Source: Gammaproteobacteria bacterium (GTDB lineage Bacteria; Pseudomonadota; Gammaproteobacteria; SZUA-152). From it: a DNA stretch of 39,717 nt. Positions 1 through 8,509 of the stretch are shown one piece after another; within the stretch, counting starts at the first letter, position 1, and each line of letters opens with the position of its first letter. The translations under genes and the position numbers were made by a program. The DNA lies in NCBI GenBank assembly GCA_022627515.1, contig JAKEGK010000030.1, forward strand, positions 1 to 39,717, given 5' to 3'. The notes beneath the pieces are model-generated. The model ran no database searches, had not been told where the DNA came from, and saw nothing but the letters and a program-made list of their open reading frames with translations.

Positions 1-480
1 ATTGTGGTTGGCAAACAGGTGCTGACCGGCGCCAATGCGATAGCGGGCGAGTGGGGACACAATCCTGTGCCGTGGCCCGGCGCGGACGAATTGCCGGGTC
101 CCTTGTGTTATTGCGGGAAGCGGGGATGTATCGAGACTTTTTTATCCGGCCCCGGTTTGGCAAACGAGTTTTTTAATGTCACCGGCATGCAATACAGCGC
201 TGAAGCAATCGCGCAACAGGCTGAAGCGGGTGACATCAATGCGCGCGCCGCGCTGAAACGTTATGAAATCCGGATGGCCAAGTGCCTGGCGAGCGTCATT
301 AACGTGCTGGATCCGGACATTATTGTACTGGGGGGCGGCATGTCCAACATCAAACGTTTGTATCACAATGTGCCGCAACTATGGTGTCAATATGTGTTTT
401 CCGATACGGTTAATACCCGGTTGGTGGCGCCAGCATACGGCGATTCCAGCGGGGTGCGCGGCGCGGCCTTCTTATGGTAG
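1..480 (+). CDS. mak: Fructokinase / ROK-family sugar kinase, C-terminal part (5' truncated by window edge)
   Basis: This is the C-terminal ~159 residues of a ROK-family sugar kinase, open at the left window edge. It contains GEWGHNP and the ROK zinc-binding signature with the cysteines of CYCGKRGCIE, followed by LDPDIIVLGGGMSN and the terminal GDSSGVRGAAFLW. These match the Mak (YajF) fructokinase branch, which phosphorylates fructose with ATP in the cytoplasm, better than they match glucokinase or NagK. The reading frame runs in from base 1, so the GTG at base 4 is not the real start. The gene ends 60 bp before a convergent gene. Substrate is assigned from family resemblance only, because the N-terminal ATP site and sugar-binding half are outside the window. 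Confidence 0.88.
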   Translation: MVVGKQVLTGANAIAGEWGHNPVPWPGADELPGPLCYCGKRGCIETFLSGPGLANEFFNVTGMQYSAEAIAQQAEAGDINARAALKRYEIRMAKCLASVINVLDPDIIVLGGGMSNIKRLYHNVPQLWCQYVFSDTVNTRLVAPAYGDSSGVRGAAFLW

Positions 481-540
481 CCAGTCTTGGAGTAACAATG
501 ATAAGTGCTTGCCTGATGGATTTTTTGCGAACGCTCAGTG

Positions 541-1389
541 TTACCAGCCAAATACCACGCCTGTCAGCAGACTATCCAGGTTTTCAAATTCACCACTATC
601 AGTTAACCAAAGGCTCTCCTGGTTGGCTCCGAAACGCCGCAGTAAGGCAGCGGCTGCCTGTTTGCCTTCCGAGGAAACCAGCTTCTGAGCGATGATGTCT
701 TTTTTCTTATGCAGCCGCTGGCCGACCGTAATGGTCTGGTTGGGAAACGGCTTGCTTGCGGTGACAACCGTCAGGTTTTGTTTCTCGCGGGGATCCATAT
801 TGTAATAAAAGCTGTCGCGCAGCACGGCTGCATCGCACTTACCTTCTTTTAACGCCTCGAATACCTTGGCGAAACCTCCTTTGACTTCGTAGAGGCGCGG
901 TTGATAGACAGGATTGGCCAACAAATTATAAAAAGTCACGGTGCCCAGATTTGGTGACGCCAGCGCGCAAACTTTTAACGCCAGCAGATCCTTGATCTTA
1001 TGAATGGTGCGATTACCTTGTTTTCTGGCAACAACAACGAAACCCAGGGAACCCGGCAAACGCGCCACCGGAATATGGCTGATGTGTTTCATCCGCCAGG
1101 CGCTGAAATGCGGGCCATCGAAAACGATATCGTAATGTCCATTACGCATGTTGTTGGCGTATTCGGCCCAGCCGTCCGGATGCTCATAGACCACGCGTTC
1201 ACCGATCACGTAACTTAGATAGTTTACGAGCGGACCATAGGTTTCATATTCTTTTTTGGCATCCTCCCGGGGCGGCGCGGAAAAAATCAATTCGGCGTGT
1301 GAGTTCGAGGTGTAAATGAGGAGCAAAATAATGGCGCAACCTGACACAAGCGTTGGGAGTTTCATTTGATAGAGCAGTTTTGTAACCAT
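541..1389 (-). CDS. PhnD-like phosphate/phosphite/phosphonate ABC-type substrate-binding protein
   Basis: This is a periplasmic binding-protein fold of ~280 aa from the PhnD-like type-2 family. A hydrophobic signal segment ending near SNSHA precedes the mature start LIFSAPPRED. Family-like features are the early YGPLVNYLSYVIGERV helix, a YDIVFDGPHFSAWRM segment, and the later hinge region GKCDAAVLRDSFYY. No ABC permease or ATPase sits beside it, so it may be a sensor or an orphan binding protein rather than part of a phosphonate importer. The start is uncertain. ATG at 1389 has AAGG very close upstream, ATG at 1413 would add eight residues, and ATG at 1365 also leaves a good signal peptide. 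A 21-bp inverted repeat lies about 80 bp upstream. The ligand cannot be read from the sequence. Confidence 0.75.
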   Translation of the reverse strand: MVTKLLYQMKLPTLVSGCAIILLLIYTSNSHAELIFSAPPREDAKKEYETYGPLVNYLSYVIGERVVYEHPDGWAEYANNMRNGHYDIVFDGPHFSAWRMKHISHIPVARLPGSLGFVVVARKQGNRTIHKIKDLLALKVCALASPNLGTVTFYNLLANPVYQPRLYEVKGGFAKVFEALKEGKCDAAVLRDSFYYNMDPREKQNLTVVTASKPFPNQTITVGQRLHKKKDIIAQKLVSSEGKQAAAALLRRFGANQESLWLTDSGEFENLDSLLTGVVFGW

Positions 1390-1470
1390 ATCCTTGTTAC
1401 CAAACCCAATCATGACAGCGATAAATCAACCGCGAATCCGGTGACGGTTTTGCGCCGGTGGGTTGAAATC

Positions 1471-1491
1471 AGTTCGAAGACGGTTCGAACT
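1471..1491. promoter_or_regulatory. Operator-like perfect inverted repeat upstream of the PhnD-like gene
   Basis: AGTTCGAA and TTCGAACT are exact reverse complements separated by the 5 bp GACGG. No U-run follows on either strand, so a protein-binding site is more likely than a terminator. The regulator is unknown. Confidence 0.4.
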
Positions 1492-1726
1492 CAGGATTAA
1501 TCCCTTCCTGTTTTGCGCTATCGTTATTGCTGTTTCAGTGTAACAAATTTTTGCGGAATTACTATGTGAAAGGTAATAAATCTCTTCAATACCTTGATTA
1601 CAAAAGAGTTGTAGGCAAATGCCGGACAGGCTGGGGAGAATTTTGAGGCGCGCCGCTATTGTTGACTGGCTGTTTCTGGTTAATAGCTGTCAGCACTGTA
1701 ACTCCCAGGGTGATTCCGTGTCTTTA

Positions 1727-1732
1727 TATAAT
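1727..1732 (+). promoter_or_regulatory. Possible -10 hexamer (TATAAT) for the DUF255 gene
   Basis: An exact TATAAT lies 63 bp upstream of the TTG start at 1795. No good -35 hexamer is present 16-18 bp upstream, so this is a weak call based on the -10 alone. Confidence 0.25.
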
Positions 1733-1794
1733 ACTGAAGGCTAACGGTTACGAATTTCCAGCGAAATCAGACAAACATTTGCCCAGCACAGATA

Positions 1795-3678
1795 TTGAAA
1801 AGAGTTGCGGATTTGCAATTGAATAGACTATTACCCCGGATTTTTTTTCTGTTATGCCTTGCCTGGCCATTGCTGGTCAACGGCGATAGCGCACCTGGCA
1901 ATGCCATGCAGGGGCATGGTTCACCTTATTTGCGCTTGCATGAAAATGATCCTGTTGCCTGGCAGCAATGGGCGCCGCAAACCGTTGAATTGGCCAGACT
2001 GAAAGACAAGCTGTTGTTTGTCTCAATCGGTTATTTTTCCTGTCACTGGTGTCACGTCATGCAGCGGGAAAGTTTTAGCGACCAGGGGGTCGCCAGACTA
2101 TTGAATAGTAATTTTATTCCGGTGAAGGTCGACAGGGAATTGGATCCAGCGCTGGATGCCTACTTGATTGATTTTGTACAACGGACACGGGGCAGCGCCG
2201 GCTGGCCGCTGAATGTGATCATTACGCCTGACGGCTATCCCCTTCTCGGCATCACCTATTTGCCTAAAGCGCAGTTTTCCGCGTTATTGCAGCAGGTAAT
2301 TGCGCTTTGGAAAACCGATCCGGCCGCGCTTAAAGACCTGGCGCATCAGGCAGCTGAACAAATACGTGACGGCAGGCAACTTAAAACCTCAGCATTAAAC
2401 GAAAACACAGGCAAGCAGATGGCGGCCCGGTTTTTACAACAAGCCATGGAGATCGCGGACGAAATGTCCGGCGGTTTTGGCGATAAGAGCAAGTTTCCCA
2501 TGACGCCGCAACTCAACGTTTTGCTGAACGTGTATGAACGCAAACCCGAGACTCAGCTGAAAGCATTTCTGGAACTGACCCTGGACCACATGGCAACCCA
2601 GGGATTGCGCGATCATATCGGCGGCGGTTTTTACCGTTATACCATCGATCCCACCTGGCAGACCCCTCATTTTGAAAAGATGCTCTATGACAACGCGCAA
2701 CTCGCGCTGCTTTATATGCGCGCCGCGAAGTTGTTGAATCGAACCGATTATGCAGGCATTGGCCGCGAGACGCTGAATTTTATGTTGCGGGAGTTAAAGA
2801 CTCCGGAAGGCGCGTTTATTTCCAGCTTGTCAGCCGTGGACGGCGCCAATGTCGAAGGCGGCTATTATTTATGGCAGGAAGCGGATCTGAAGACGCTACT
2901 GAGCAAACAGCAATACGAGGTTGTGCATCTGCTTTGGAACATGTCAAGCAAGCCCGAATTTGACGCCGGCTACCTGCCCAAACATATTGTGCCGCCGGAT
3001 GAAGTGGCGAAAAAACTGGGCCTTCCAGATAATGATGTCTTGCAACTGATTGCCAGCGCGCAATGGAGGCTTTATCAGGCACGCCAGCAACGTTCTATTC
3101 CGCGTGATGACAAACAACTGGCCGGCTGGAATGGATTAGCCCTGCAGGCGTTAGTCGCCGGTGCAAGACAGGAACAGGCTGCAAAATACCAAGAAGCCGC
3201 CGGGCAGTTGCGCGACTATCTGGTGCGCATACTATGGGATGGGGAAAAGCTGCTGCGCGCCAAAAAGCGGCAGCAGGCATTGAGTGATGGGACACTGGAA
3301 GACTATGCCTTTGCCGCCATGGGATTGTGGCAATGGTATCTGTTAACCGGTGACGAGAAAGACCTGCAACTGGTTAAACAGTGGATCGATCTGGCGTGGC
3401 GGCTTTTTTATGATAAAACAGGCTGGCGCCTGACACAGCAATCGTTACTTCCCCAGAATCATGGAGAACCGGTTATCAAGGACGCCCCCCTGCCTTCGGC
3501 TTCATCCACATTAGTTGACCTGAGCCTGCAACTTGCGCAACGCGAAAATAACCAAGCGCTCTACGCGAAAGTAACCGAGGCGTTAAGTATCGGGCATGAA
3601 CAGCTGGCACAGAGTCCGTTCACCTATCCCTCGCAAATTGAATTGCTGTTGAATTATTCCGCCATAATGGCCGATTAG
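1795..3678 (+). CDS. Secreted DUF255 thioredoxin-fold / six-hairpin protein (YyaL, SSP411-like)
   Basis: This 627-aa protein starts at TTG. No in-frame ATG precedes residue 38, and only the TTG start preserves a hydrophobic signal segment (about residues 12-30). A DUF255 thioredoxin-like domain follows: SPYLRLHENDPVAW, then the conserved CHWCH with cysteines at 83 and 86, then VKVDRELDP and GSAGWPLNVIITPDG. The remaining ~450 residues are helical and resemble the six-hairpin glycosidase-like half of the YyaL/SSP411 family, including GGGFYRYTIDPTW and PHFEKMLYDNAQ. Many bacterial members lack a signal peptide, so export to the periplasm is noteworthy here. The CxxC suggests a redox role, but the substrate is unknown. 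The gene converges on the protease gene with a 48-bp gap. Confidence 0.85.
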   Translation: MKRVADLQLNRLLPRIFFLLCLAWPLLVNGDSAPGNAMQGHGSPYLRLHENDPVAWQQWAPQTVELARLKDKLLFVSIGYFSCHWCHVMQRESFSDQGVARLLNSNFIPVKVDRELDPALDAYLIDFVQRTRGSAGWPLNVIITPDGYPLLGITYLPKAQFSALLQQVIALWKTDPAALKDLAHQAAEQIRDGRQLKTSALNENTGKQMAARFLQQAMEIADEMSGGFGDKSKFPMTPQLNVLLNVYERKPETQLKAFLELTLDHMATQGLRDHIGGGFYRYTIDPTWQTPHFEKMLYDNAQLALLYMRAAKLLNRTDYAGIGRETLNFMLRELKTPEGAFISSLSAVDGANVEGGYYLWQEADLKTLLSKQQYEVVHLLWNMSSKPEFDAGYLPKHIVPPDEVAKKLGLPDNDVLQLIASAQWRLYQARQQRSIPRDDKQLAGWNGLALQALVAGARQEQAAKYQEAAGQLRDYLVRILWDGEKLLRAKKRQQALSDGTLEDYAFAAMGLWQWYLLTGDEKDLQLVKQWIDLAWRLFYDKTGWRLTQQSLLPQNHGEPVIKDAPLPSASSTLVDLSLQLAQRENNQALYAKVTEALSIGHEQLAQSPFTYPSQIELLLNYSAIMAD

Positions 3679-3726
3679 CAGGGAAATAATTCAACTATAG
3701 CGGCTCTACCGTTCCGCTACAGGCTG

Positions 3727-4914
3727 TTATTGGCGTTGCTGTTGCCGGGCCTGTTGTTCCGGACGCTGACCGACAACGCCTTCCAGCGTCACGGCTTTGC
3801 CCTCGCGCATGATATCGATATTGATTTTTGAATCCGGCTTGACGTTGGCAATGGTGTTCATTACCTCCTTGGAATTGTTAATTTCCTTGCCGTCAATTTT
3901 ATTGATAATGTCGCCGGGACGCAGCCCCGCCTGGGCCGCCGGACCACTGCGCAGTATTCCCGCCACAATAACGCCCTGCGTATTTTTTAAATGAAAGGAT
4001 TCCGCGAGTTCCGGCGTAATGTCCTGAACTTCGATGCCCAGCCAGCCGCGGATAACGCGGCCATGCTGGATTAATTGCTGCATGACTTCGATGGCAAACT
4101 TGCCGGGGATGGCAAAACCAATACCCTGATAGCCGCCGGATTTGGAAAAAATCGCGGTGTTGATACCGATCAGCTGCCCGAACGGATTAATCAACGCGCC
4201 GCCGGAATTACCGGGATTAATGGCGGCATCGGTTTGAATAAAGTTCTCATAGGTGTTGATGCCAACCGTATTACGCCCCATGGCGCTGATAATGCCCACT
4301 GTCACCGTTTGCCCGACGCCAAAAGGATTGCCGATCGCAAGCACCACGTCACCCACACGCGCTTCATCCGACTGGCCTATGGTAATTGCGGGCAGTTTTT
4401 CCAGGTTGATTTTCAGCACGGCAAGATCCGATTCGGGATCGGTGCCGACAACCGTGGCTTCGGCGCTATTTCCATCACGCAAGGCCACCTGAATTTCATC
4501 GGCGCCTTCCACAACATGATTGTTTGTAAGAATGTAGCCATTGTCGCTGACAATCACGCCGGAACCCAGGCTGCTTTCCAGGCGCTGCCGGGGCGCTATC
4601 TGATCGCCAAAAAAATAACGGAAAAACGGATCGTTAAATAAAGGATTAACACGTTCGGTAATAACTTTTGTGGTATAGATATTCACTACAGCGGGAGCTG
4701 CCATATCCACCGCGTCAGCATAAGACACCACACCGCTGGCCAGATTATTGGTCAAATTGAAACGAGGCGGCGCTGACGCTTCATTGAGTTCCACCACAGG
4801 CCGGCCCTGGCCAAGTAGGTCCGGGCGTAGAATCAGAATAATAAACGCCGCGGCAAGGCCGAAAATTACCGACTTGAAGATAAAAGCTGCTAACTTATTC
4901 TTTTGCATGTTCAT
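3727..4914 (-). CDS. degS: DegS/AlgW-type membrane-anchored trypsin-like serine protease with one PDZ domain
   Basis: This 395-aa protein has one N-terminal membrane anchor (residues ~9-29), then a trypsin-like domain and a single PDZ domain (~290-380). The catalytic triad is visible: His133 in TNNHVV, Asp163 in SDLAVL and Ser237 in GNSGGAL. A single PDZ plus the anchor fits DegS/AlgW, the periplasmic sensor protease that cleaves an anti-sigma factor (RseA/MucA) when misfolded outer-membrane proteins accumulate. The Gln/Arg-rich tail is unlike typical DegS. No rseA or mucA gene is in the window. The gene is divergent from the Nif3-like gene with only 65 bp between them, so their promoters must overlap or abut. 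A DegQ-like housekeeping role cannot be excluded. Confidence 0.9.
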   Translation of the reverse strand: MNMQKNKLAAFIFKSVIFGLAAAFIILILRPDLLGQGRPVVELNEASAPPRFNLTNNLASGVVSYADAVDMAAPAVVNIYTTKVITERVNPLFNDPFFRYFFGDQIAPRQRLESSLGSGVIVSDNGYILTNNHVVEGADEIQVALRDGNSAEATVVGTDPESDLAVLKINLEKLPAITIGQSDEARVGDVVLAIGNPFGVGQTVTVGIISAMGRNTVGINTYENFIQTDAAINPGNSGGALINPFGQLIGINTAIFSKSGGYQGIGFAIPGKFAIEVMQQLIQHGRVIRGWLGIEVQDITPELAESFHLKNTQGVIVAGILRSGPAAQAGLRPGDIINKIDGKEINNSKEVMNTIANVKPDSKINIDIMREGKAVTLEGVVGQRPEQQARQQQRQ

Positions 4915-4979
4915 TAATTTTATTACGATTGGGGCTAAGATACGAATTACAAGGCTTATAAATTGACAAGGAATAGTAA

Positions 4980-5738
4980 ATGGTTTTACTGCAAGAGCTG
5001 GTCAGTTATACCAACGGGTTCCTGGATATCCAGCGCTATCGCGATTATTGCCCCAATGGTTTGCAGGTGCAGGGCAAGAATGAGGTGCAAACCATAATCT
5101 CCGGCGTGACAGCGAGTCAAGCGTTTTTGGATGCCGCAATTACAGCAGGCGCTGATGCGCTGTTAGTGCATCATGGTTATTTCTGGAGTGGGGAAGATCC
5201 CTGCATAACAGGAATGAAACGCCAGCGTCTTAGGCGCCTGCTGGAAGCGGACGTGAGTTTACTGGCGTATCACTTGCCGCTGGATGCTCATTCTGACTAC
5301 GGTAATAACGCGCAACTCGGAAAAATTCTGCAATTTGCTGTCGCAGGCAGTTTTGGCCGTGGCCCGGGGGATGAAGTGGGACTGCATGGTTTCTTGTCCA
5401 ATCCCATGAGTCCAGGGGCTTTTGCGGAACATTTGAAGACAAGATTGGGCAGGGCGCCGATGCATATTTCCGGTGGAGCTAATGAAATTCGTAATGTAGC
5501 CTGGTGCACAGGAGCAGCTCAAAGCTATATAGATCAGGCGGTTAGACTTGGTGTGGACGCTTTTGTGAGTGGAGAGATATCCGAACAGACCGTGCATATC
5601 GCCCGGGAGTCGGGTATCCACTATTTTGCCGCTGGGCATCACGCCACCGAACGTTATGGGGTACAGGCGCTGGGCCAGCATTTGGCGGAGCGATTCGGTA
5701 TTGAGCATCGTTATATCGATATCGATAATCCGGTCTGA
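4980..5738 (+). CDS. Nif3-like dinuclear metal-centre protein (YbgI family)
   Basis: This 252-aa protein belongs to the NIF3/YbgI (GTP cyclohydrolase I type 2) family, which forms hexameric toroids with two metal ions per subunit. Metal-ligand motifs are present: HHGYFWSG (His64/His65), YHLPLDAH (Asp102/His104 region) and the C-terminal HHATERYG. The ATG is preceded by AAGGAA at a normal spacing. The length matches bacterial members. Biochemical function in the family is unsettled, with a proposed link to metal trafficking or DNA damage. Association with a Do-type protease gene is common in proteobacteria. Here no petABC genes follow. Confidence 0.9.
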   Translation: MVLLQELVSYTNGFLDIQRYRDYCPNGLQVQGKNEVQTIISGVTASQAFLDAAITAGADALLVHHGYFWSGEDPCITGMKRQRLRRLLEADVSLLAYHLPLDAHSDYGNNAQLGKILQFAVAGSFGRGPGDEVGLHGFLSNPMSPGAFAEHLKTRLGRAPMHISGGANEIRNVAWCTGAAQSYIDQAVRLGVDAFVSGEISEQTVHIARESGIHYFAAGHHATERYGVQALGQHLAERFGIEHRYIDIDNPV

Positions 5739-5935
5739 CGGCATTATATAACCAATTGAATTATATAGTTTATTAGCTCTCCATGTGGTTGACGGCCAAA
5801 TTGCAGGAAAAACCATAGCCAGGCATAACGTCTTACAGCACTTGTTACGCCGCCTCGAATCCAATAGAATTAGCCGCTTCTTTCCGGGCCTTGAAGCAAT
5901 GGAATTAACCAGTGCGCCCGGCGATTCAGCAAACG

Positions 5936-5965
5936 CTGAAGTTAGTTAAACTGAGGTTAGTTAAA
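5936..5965 (+). repeat. 15-bp tandem duplication abutting the rpmE start
   Basis: Two adjacent copies of CTGARGTTAGTTAAA (5936-5950 and 5951-5965) differ at one base (A or G at position 5). The second copy carries the GAGG that probably acts as the rpmE Shine-Dalgarno, two bases before the ATG at 5968. A recent local duplication or a tandem regulatory element are both possible. Confidence 0.6.
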
Positions 5966-5967
5966 CA

Positions 5968-6174
5968 ATGAAAGCCGAAATACATCCTGACTACAAGCCT
6001 GTTAATGTTACCTGCAGTTGTGGTAACAGTTTTCAAACCAACTCGACAGTGGGCAGAGACCTGCACATTGACGTGTGTGCGCAATGCCATCCGTTTTATA
6101 CCGGCAGACAAAAGATCGTTGATTCGGGTGGACGGGTTGACAAGTTCCGTCAAAAATACGGCAAACAAAAATAA
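5968..6174 (+). CDS. rpmE: 50S ribosomal protein L31 (zinc-binding type)
   Basis: This 68-aa protein is a ribosomal L31 of the Cys-containing (C+) type, with zinc ligands Cys16, Cys18, Cys37 and Cys40 (CSC and CAQC). It has the family start [11 protein letters not shown] and the ending [10 protein letters not shown]. It is a component of the large subunit at the inter-subunit bridge. The zinc-binding form is the one replaced by a Cys-lacking paralogue under zinc limitation in other bacteria; none is seen here. A strong intrinsic terminator follows about 80 bp downstream, so rpmE appears to be monocistronic. The start is preceded by GAGG in the duplicated element at 5936-5965. Confidence 0.97.
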   Translation: MKAEIHPDYKPVNVTCSCGNSFQTNSTVGRDLHIDVCAQCHPFYTGRQKIVDSGGRVDKFRQKYGKQK

Positions 6175-6255
6175 ATCTTCATTGGCTGTTCCCGGGTTTC
6201 TCCGGTGTTATATTTTTGGCCGTGACGAGATAAATAACTTAAAACAATTTCTGCT

Positions 6256-6290
6256 AAAAAAGGCGTCATCATATTCAGGACGCCTTTTTC
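6256..6290 (+). terminator. Rho-independent terminator after rpmE
   Basis: A perfect 11-bp stem joins AAAAAGGCGTC (6257-6267) to GACGCCTTTTT (6279-6289) with an 11-nt loop, and the 3' arm ends in a T-run. It separates rpmE from the nuclease gene. Confidence 0.88.
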
Positions 6291-6380
6291 TGTTGTTATG
6301 CGATTTCATTATTGTGGTGCATTTCAAACCGCTCGGTACCCCCGTTCCAATTCGCATTGCCTGGCGTGGCGTCAAAATTG

Positions 6381-7172
6381 ATGCGATTTCTATTGAATAA
6401 AATCCTGCTGACGTTTTTGCTGATGTTGTTGGCGTTTCATGCCGCAGCAGAGCGCTGTGATCTTGAGCCGCCGTTTGATCAGAATAAAAAGGTTTTTCCG
6501 GCAAAAGTGCTAAAAGTTATTGATGGCGATACGCTCCGTTTGCAGGACGAGCGGTCGGTCAGGTTGATTGGCGTTAATGCTCCGGAAATCGATTATGAAA
6601 ACGGGCATTCGGAGCCACTCGCGGAAAAAGCGCGGGATTTTTTGCAAGCATTGATTGGCCAGCAGCAGGGGTTCATACTGATACAGTACGATGTGGAAAC
6701 TGAAGATCGCCATGGCCGGCAACTGGCTCATGTGTTTTCCCGGCAGGGAAGCAATATCCAGATGCAGCTCATCGCCAGTGGTCTGGGTGTCTGGATCGCT
6801 GTGCCACCGAACCTGCAGTACCTGGATTGTTATCGCGCGCAGGAAGAAAAGGCACGGCAACAAAAGCTCGGTGTATGGACTCAACAGTACCGGGCGCCGC
6901 GGGAAACTCTTTCCCTCGGCATTCAGGATCAGGGATTTATCTGGATGCGGGGAACCGTGACCCGCATCGGTCACGGTAAAAAATATCTCTGGCTGAATTT
7001 TGGGGAAGATGTTGCCGTTCAGGTGCATAAGGATGACTTGCCGTATTTTGCGGACCCGGCGTTCACCACATTGAAAAATAAAACTATCAGTATAAAAGGA
7101 TGGCTCTTTCCGTACAAAAAGCAGTTGGTGATGCGCTTGCGTCATCCCGCAGCGGTGGAAGTTTTGGACTAA
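6381..7172 (+). CDS. Secreted thermonuclease-family (SNase-like) nuclease
   Basis: This 263-aa protein starts at the ATG at 6381, which leaves a clean signal peptide (MRFLLNKILL to FHAAA). The longer reading frame from 6312 would add a non-signal-like leader. A staphylococcal-nuclease fold follows: VIDGDTLRL, then VRLIGVNAPE (Arg61 and Glu69 match the catalytic Arg and Glu of the family, and Asn66 stands where SNase has Asp40), then EDRHGRQLAHV. About 80 further residues form a C-terminal domain of OB-like character (FIWMRGTVTRIG to VMRLRHPA). The likely role is calcium-dependent cleavage of DNA or RNA in the periplasm. It lies between rpmE and a malic enzyme, as I recall for Pseudomonas genomes. 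Confidence 0.85.
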   Translation: MRFLLNKILLTFLLMLLAFHAAAERCDLEPPFDQNKKVFPAKVLKVIDGDTLRLQDERSVRLIGVNAPEIDYENGHSEPLAEKARDFLQALIGQQQGFILIQYDVETEDRHGRQLAHVFSRQGSNIQMQLIASGLGVWIAVPPNLQYLDCYRAQEEKARQQKLGVWTQQYRAPRETLSLGIQDQGFIWMRGTVTRIGHGKKYLWLNFGEDVAVQVHKDDLPYFADPAFTTLKNKTISIKGWLFPYKKQLVMRLRHPAAVEVLD

Positions 7173-7199
7173 TAAGTAACATAGAATGAGTAATTGAAT

Positions 7200-8453
7200 A
7201 TGAGTGATGATTTAAAAACTCGGGCCTTGCAATACCATGTGCAAGGAAAGCCGGGGAAAATCGCTATCCAGACGACTAAACCGTGTGAAACACAGCAGGA
7301 CCTTTCGCTCGCTTATACGCCCGGTGTCGCGGCCCCGGTGCGGGAAATCGCCGCGAATCCCGAACTTGCCTATAAGTACACCGCCAAGGGCAACCTGGTC
7401 GCTGTGATAACGGACGGTACCGCTGTCCTGGGGCTAGGCAATGTCGGGGCGTTGGCCGGCAAACCGGTAATGGAAGGCAAGGCAGTGTTGTTCAAGCGTT
7501 TTGCGGATATTGACGTTTTCGACATTGAAGTCAACGCGGCGAGCAGCGAGGAATTTATCAATACAGTCACAAACATTGCGCCGACCTTTGGCGGTGTCAA
7601 TCTGGAAGATGTTGCGGCGCCGCAGTGCTTTGAAATTGAAAAAGCCCTGATAGAACGCCTCGACATTCCGGTGTTTCATGACGATCAGCATGGCACGGCG
7701 ATTATTATCGCCGCGGGACTGCTCAACGCGCTGGAAATTCAGGGTAAAAAACTGCAAACCGCCCGGCTGGTATGCATTGGCGCCGGATCAGCCGGCATCG
7801 CGTCGATGCGTTTGCTGGTGGCGTTGGGTGCCGATAAAAATAATATATTTCTGGTTGACCGCAAGGGCGTTGTGCATTCCGGCCGCGATGATTTGAATAT
7901 CTACAAGCAGGAGTTTGCGCTGGACACGGAAAAAAGAACCCTTGCCGATGCCATGCAGGATGCCGATGCTTTTATTGGAGTTTCAGGGCCGGACCTGGTT
8001 TCCGCCGCGATGCTGAAAACCATGGCGCCACGGCCCGTCGTGTTTGCTTTGTCAAATCCGGATCCGGAAATCGCCTATGACGTGGCGGTTGCGGCGCGCG
8101 GCGACTTGATCATGGCGACCGGCCGAAGTGATTTTCCCAACCAGGTCAATAATGTTCTGGGCTTTCCCTTTATTTTCCGCGGCGCACTGGATGTGCGCGC
8201 GAGAATTATCAATGAACCAATGAAAATTGCCGCGGTACGCGCGCTTTCATTGCTGGCGCGCGAGCCGGTGTCGCCGGAAGTGTTGAAAGCATATAACCTG
8301 AAATCACTGGTGTTTGGCAAGGACTATATTATTCCCAAACCCTTTGATACCCGCCTGATGTGGTATGTTCCACCTGCGGTGGCCAAGGCCGCAATTGATA
8401 GTGGCGTGGCGGGACTTGGTTACCCGGCTCATTACCCACCGGTGCCGGTATGA
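7200..8453 (+). CDS. NAD(P)-dependent malic enzyme (oxaloacetate-decarboxylating), short form
   Basis: This 417-aa enzyme converts malate to pyruvate and CO2 with reduction of NAD(P). The ATG at 7200 is taken as the start; a TTG two codons upstream is possible. Motifs are [12 protein letters not shown] with the catalytic Tyr39, [18 protein letters not shown] with the catalytic Lys, the metal-binding [10 protein letters not shown] and the Rossmann GAGSAGIA (194-199). It resembles the N-terminal half of E. coli MaeB but has no phosphotransacetylase-like C-terminal domain, so acetyl-CoA control through that domain is absent. Cofactor preference cannot be decided by eye. It starts 27 bp after the nuclease gene and may be co-transcribed with it. 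Confidence 0.93.
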   Translation: MSDDLKTRALQYHVQGKPGKIAIQTTKPCETQQDLSLAYTPGVAAPVREIAANPELAYKYTAKGNLVAVITDGTAVLGLGNVGALAGKPVMEGKAVLFKRFADIDVFDIEVNAASSEEFINTVTNIAPTFGGVNLEDVAAPQCFEIEKALIERLDIPVFHDDQHGTAIIIAAGLLNALEIQGKKLQTARLVCIGAGSAGIASMRLLVALGADKNNIFLVDRKGVVHSGRDDLNIYKQEFALDTEKRTLADAMQDADAFIGVSGPDLVSAAMLKTMAPRPVVFALSNPDPEIAYDVAVAARGDLIMATGRSDFPNQVNNVLGFPFIFRGALDVRARIINEPMKIAAVRALSLLAREPVSPEVLKAYNLKSLVFGKDYIIPKPFDTRLMWYVPPAVAKAAIDSGVAGLGYPAHYPPVPV

Positions 8454-8509
8454 CGAGATTCTAATTATTAACCGGGTGAAAACCAGTTGGCAACACGGAA
8501 ATACCGGCC

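Larger units (their letters stand above)
1390..1794. other. Intergenic region between divergent genes
   Basis: This 405-bp gap separates the divergent PhnD-like gene and the DUF255 gene, so it should hold both promoters. It contains an 8-bp perfect inverted repeat (1471-1491) and a TATAAT hexamer at 1727-1732 without a convincing -35. I see no ORF, RNA gene or repeat family member in it. Confidence 0.5.

Noticed and set aside
3698-3719. TAGCGG/CCGCTA inverted repeat between the DUF255 and protease genes
   Set aside because: The stem is only 6 bp with a 10-nt loop and no U-run; too weak to list as a terminator.
4075-4641. Long open frame antisense to the DegS-like protease (188 aa)
   Set aside because: It mirrors the coding bias of the protease gene on the other strand and shows no protein-like features.
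4915-4979. TATAAA at 4957-4962 as a promoter for the Nif3-like gene
   Set aside because: No -35 hexamer at acceptable spacing was found, so it was not listed.
6510-7145. Long open frame antisense to the thermonuclease gene (211 aa)
   Set aside because: The nuclease reading frame has clear family motifs; the antisense frame has none.
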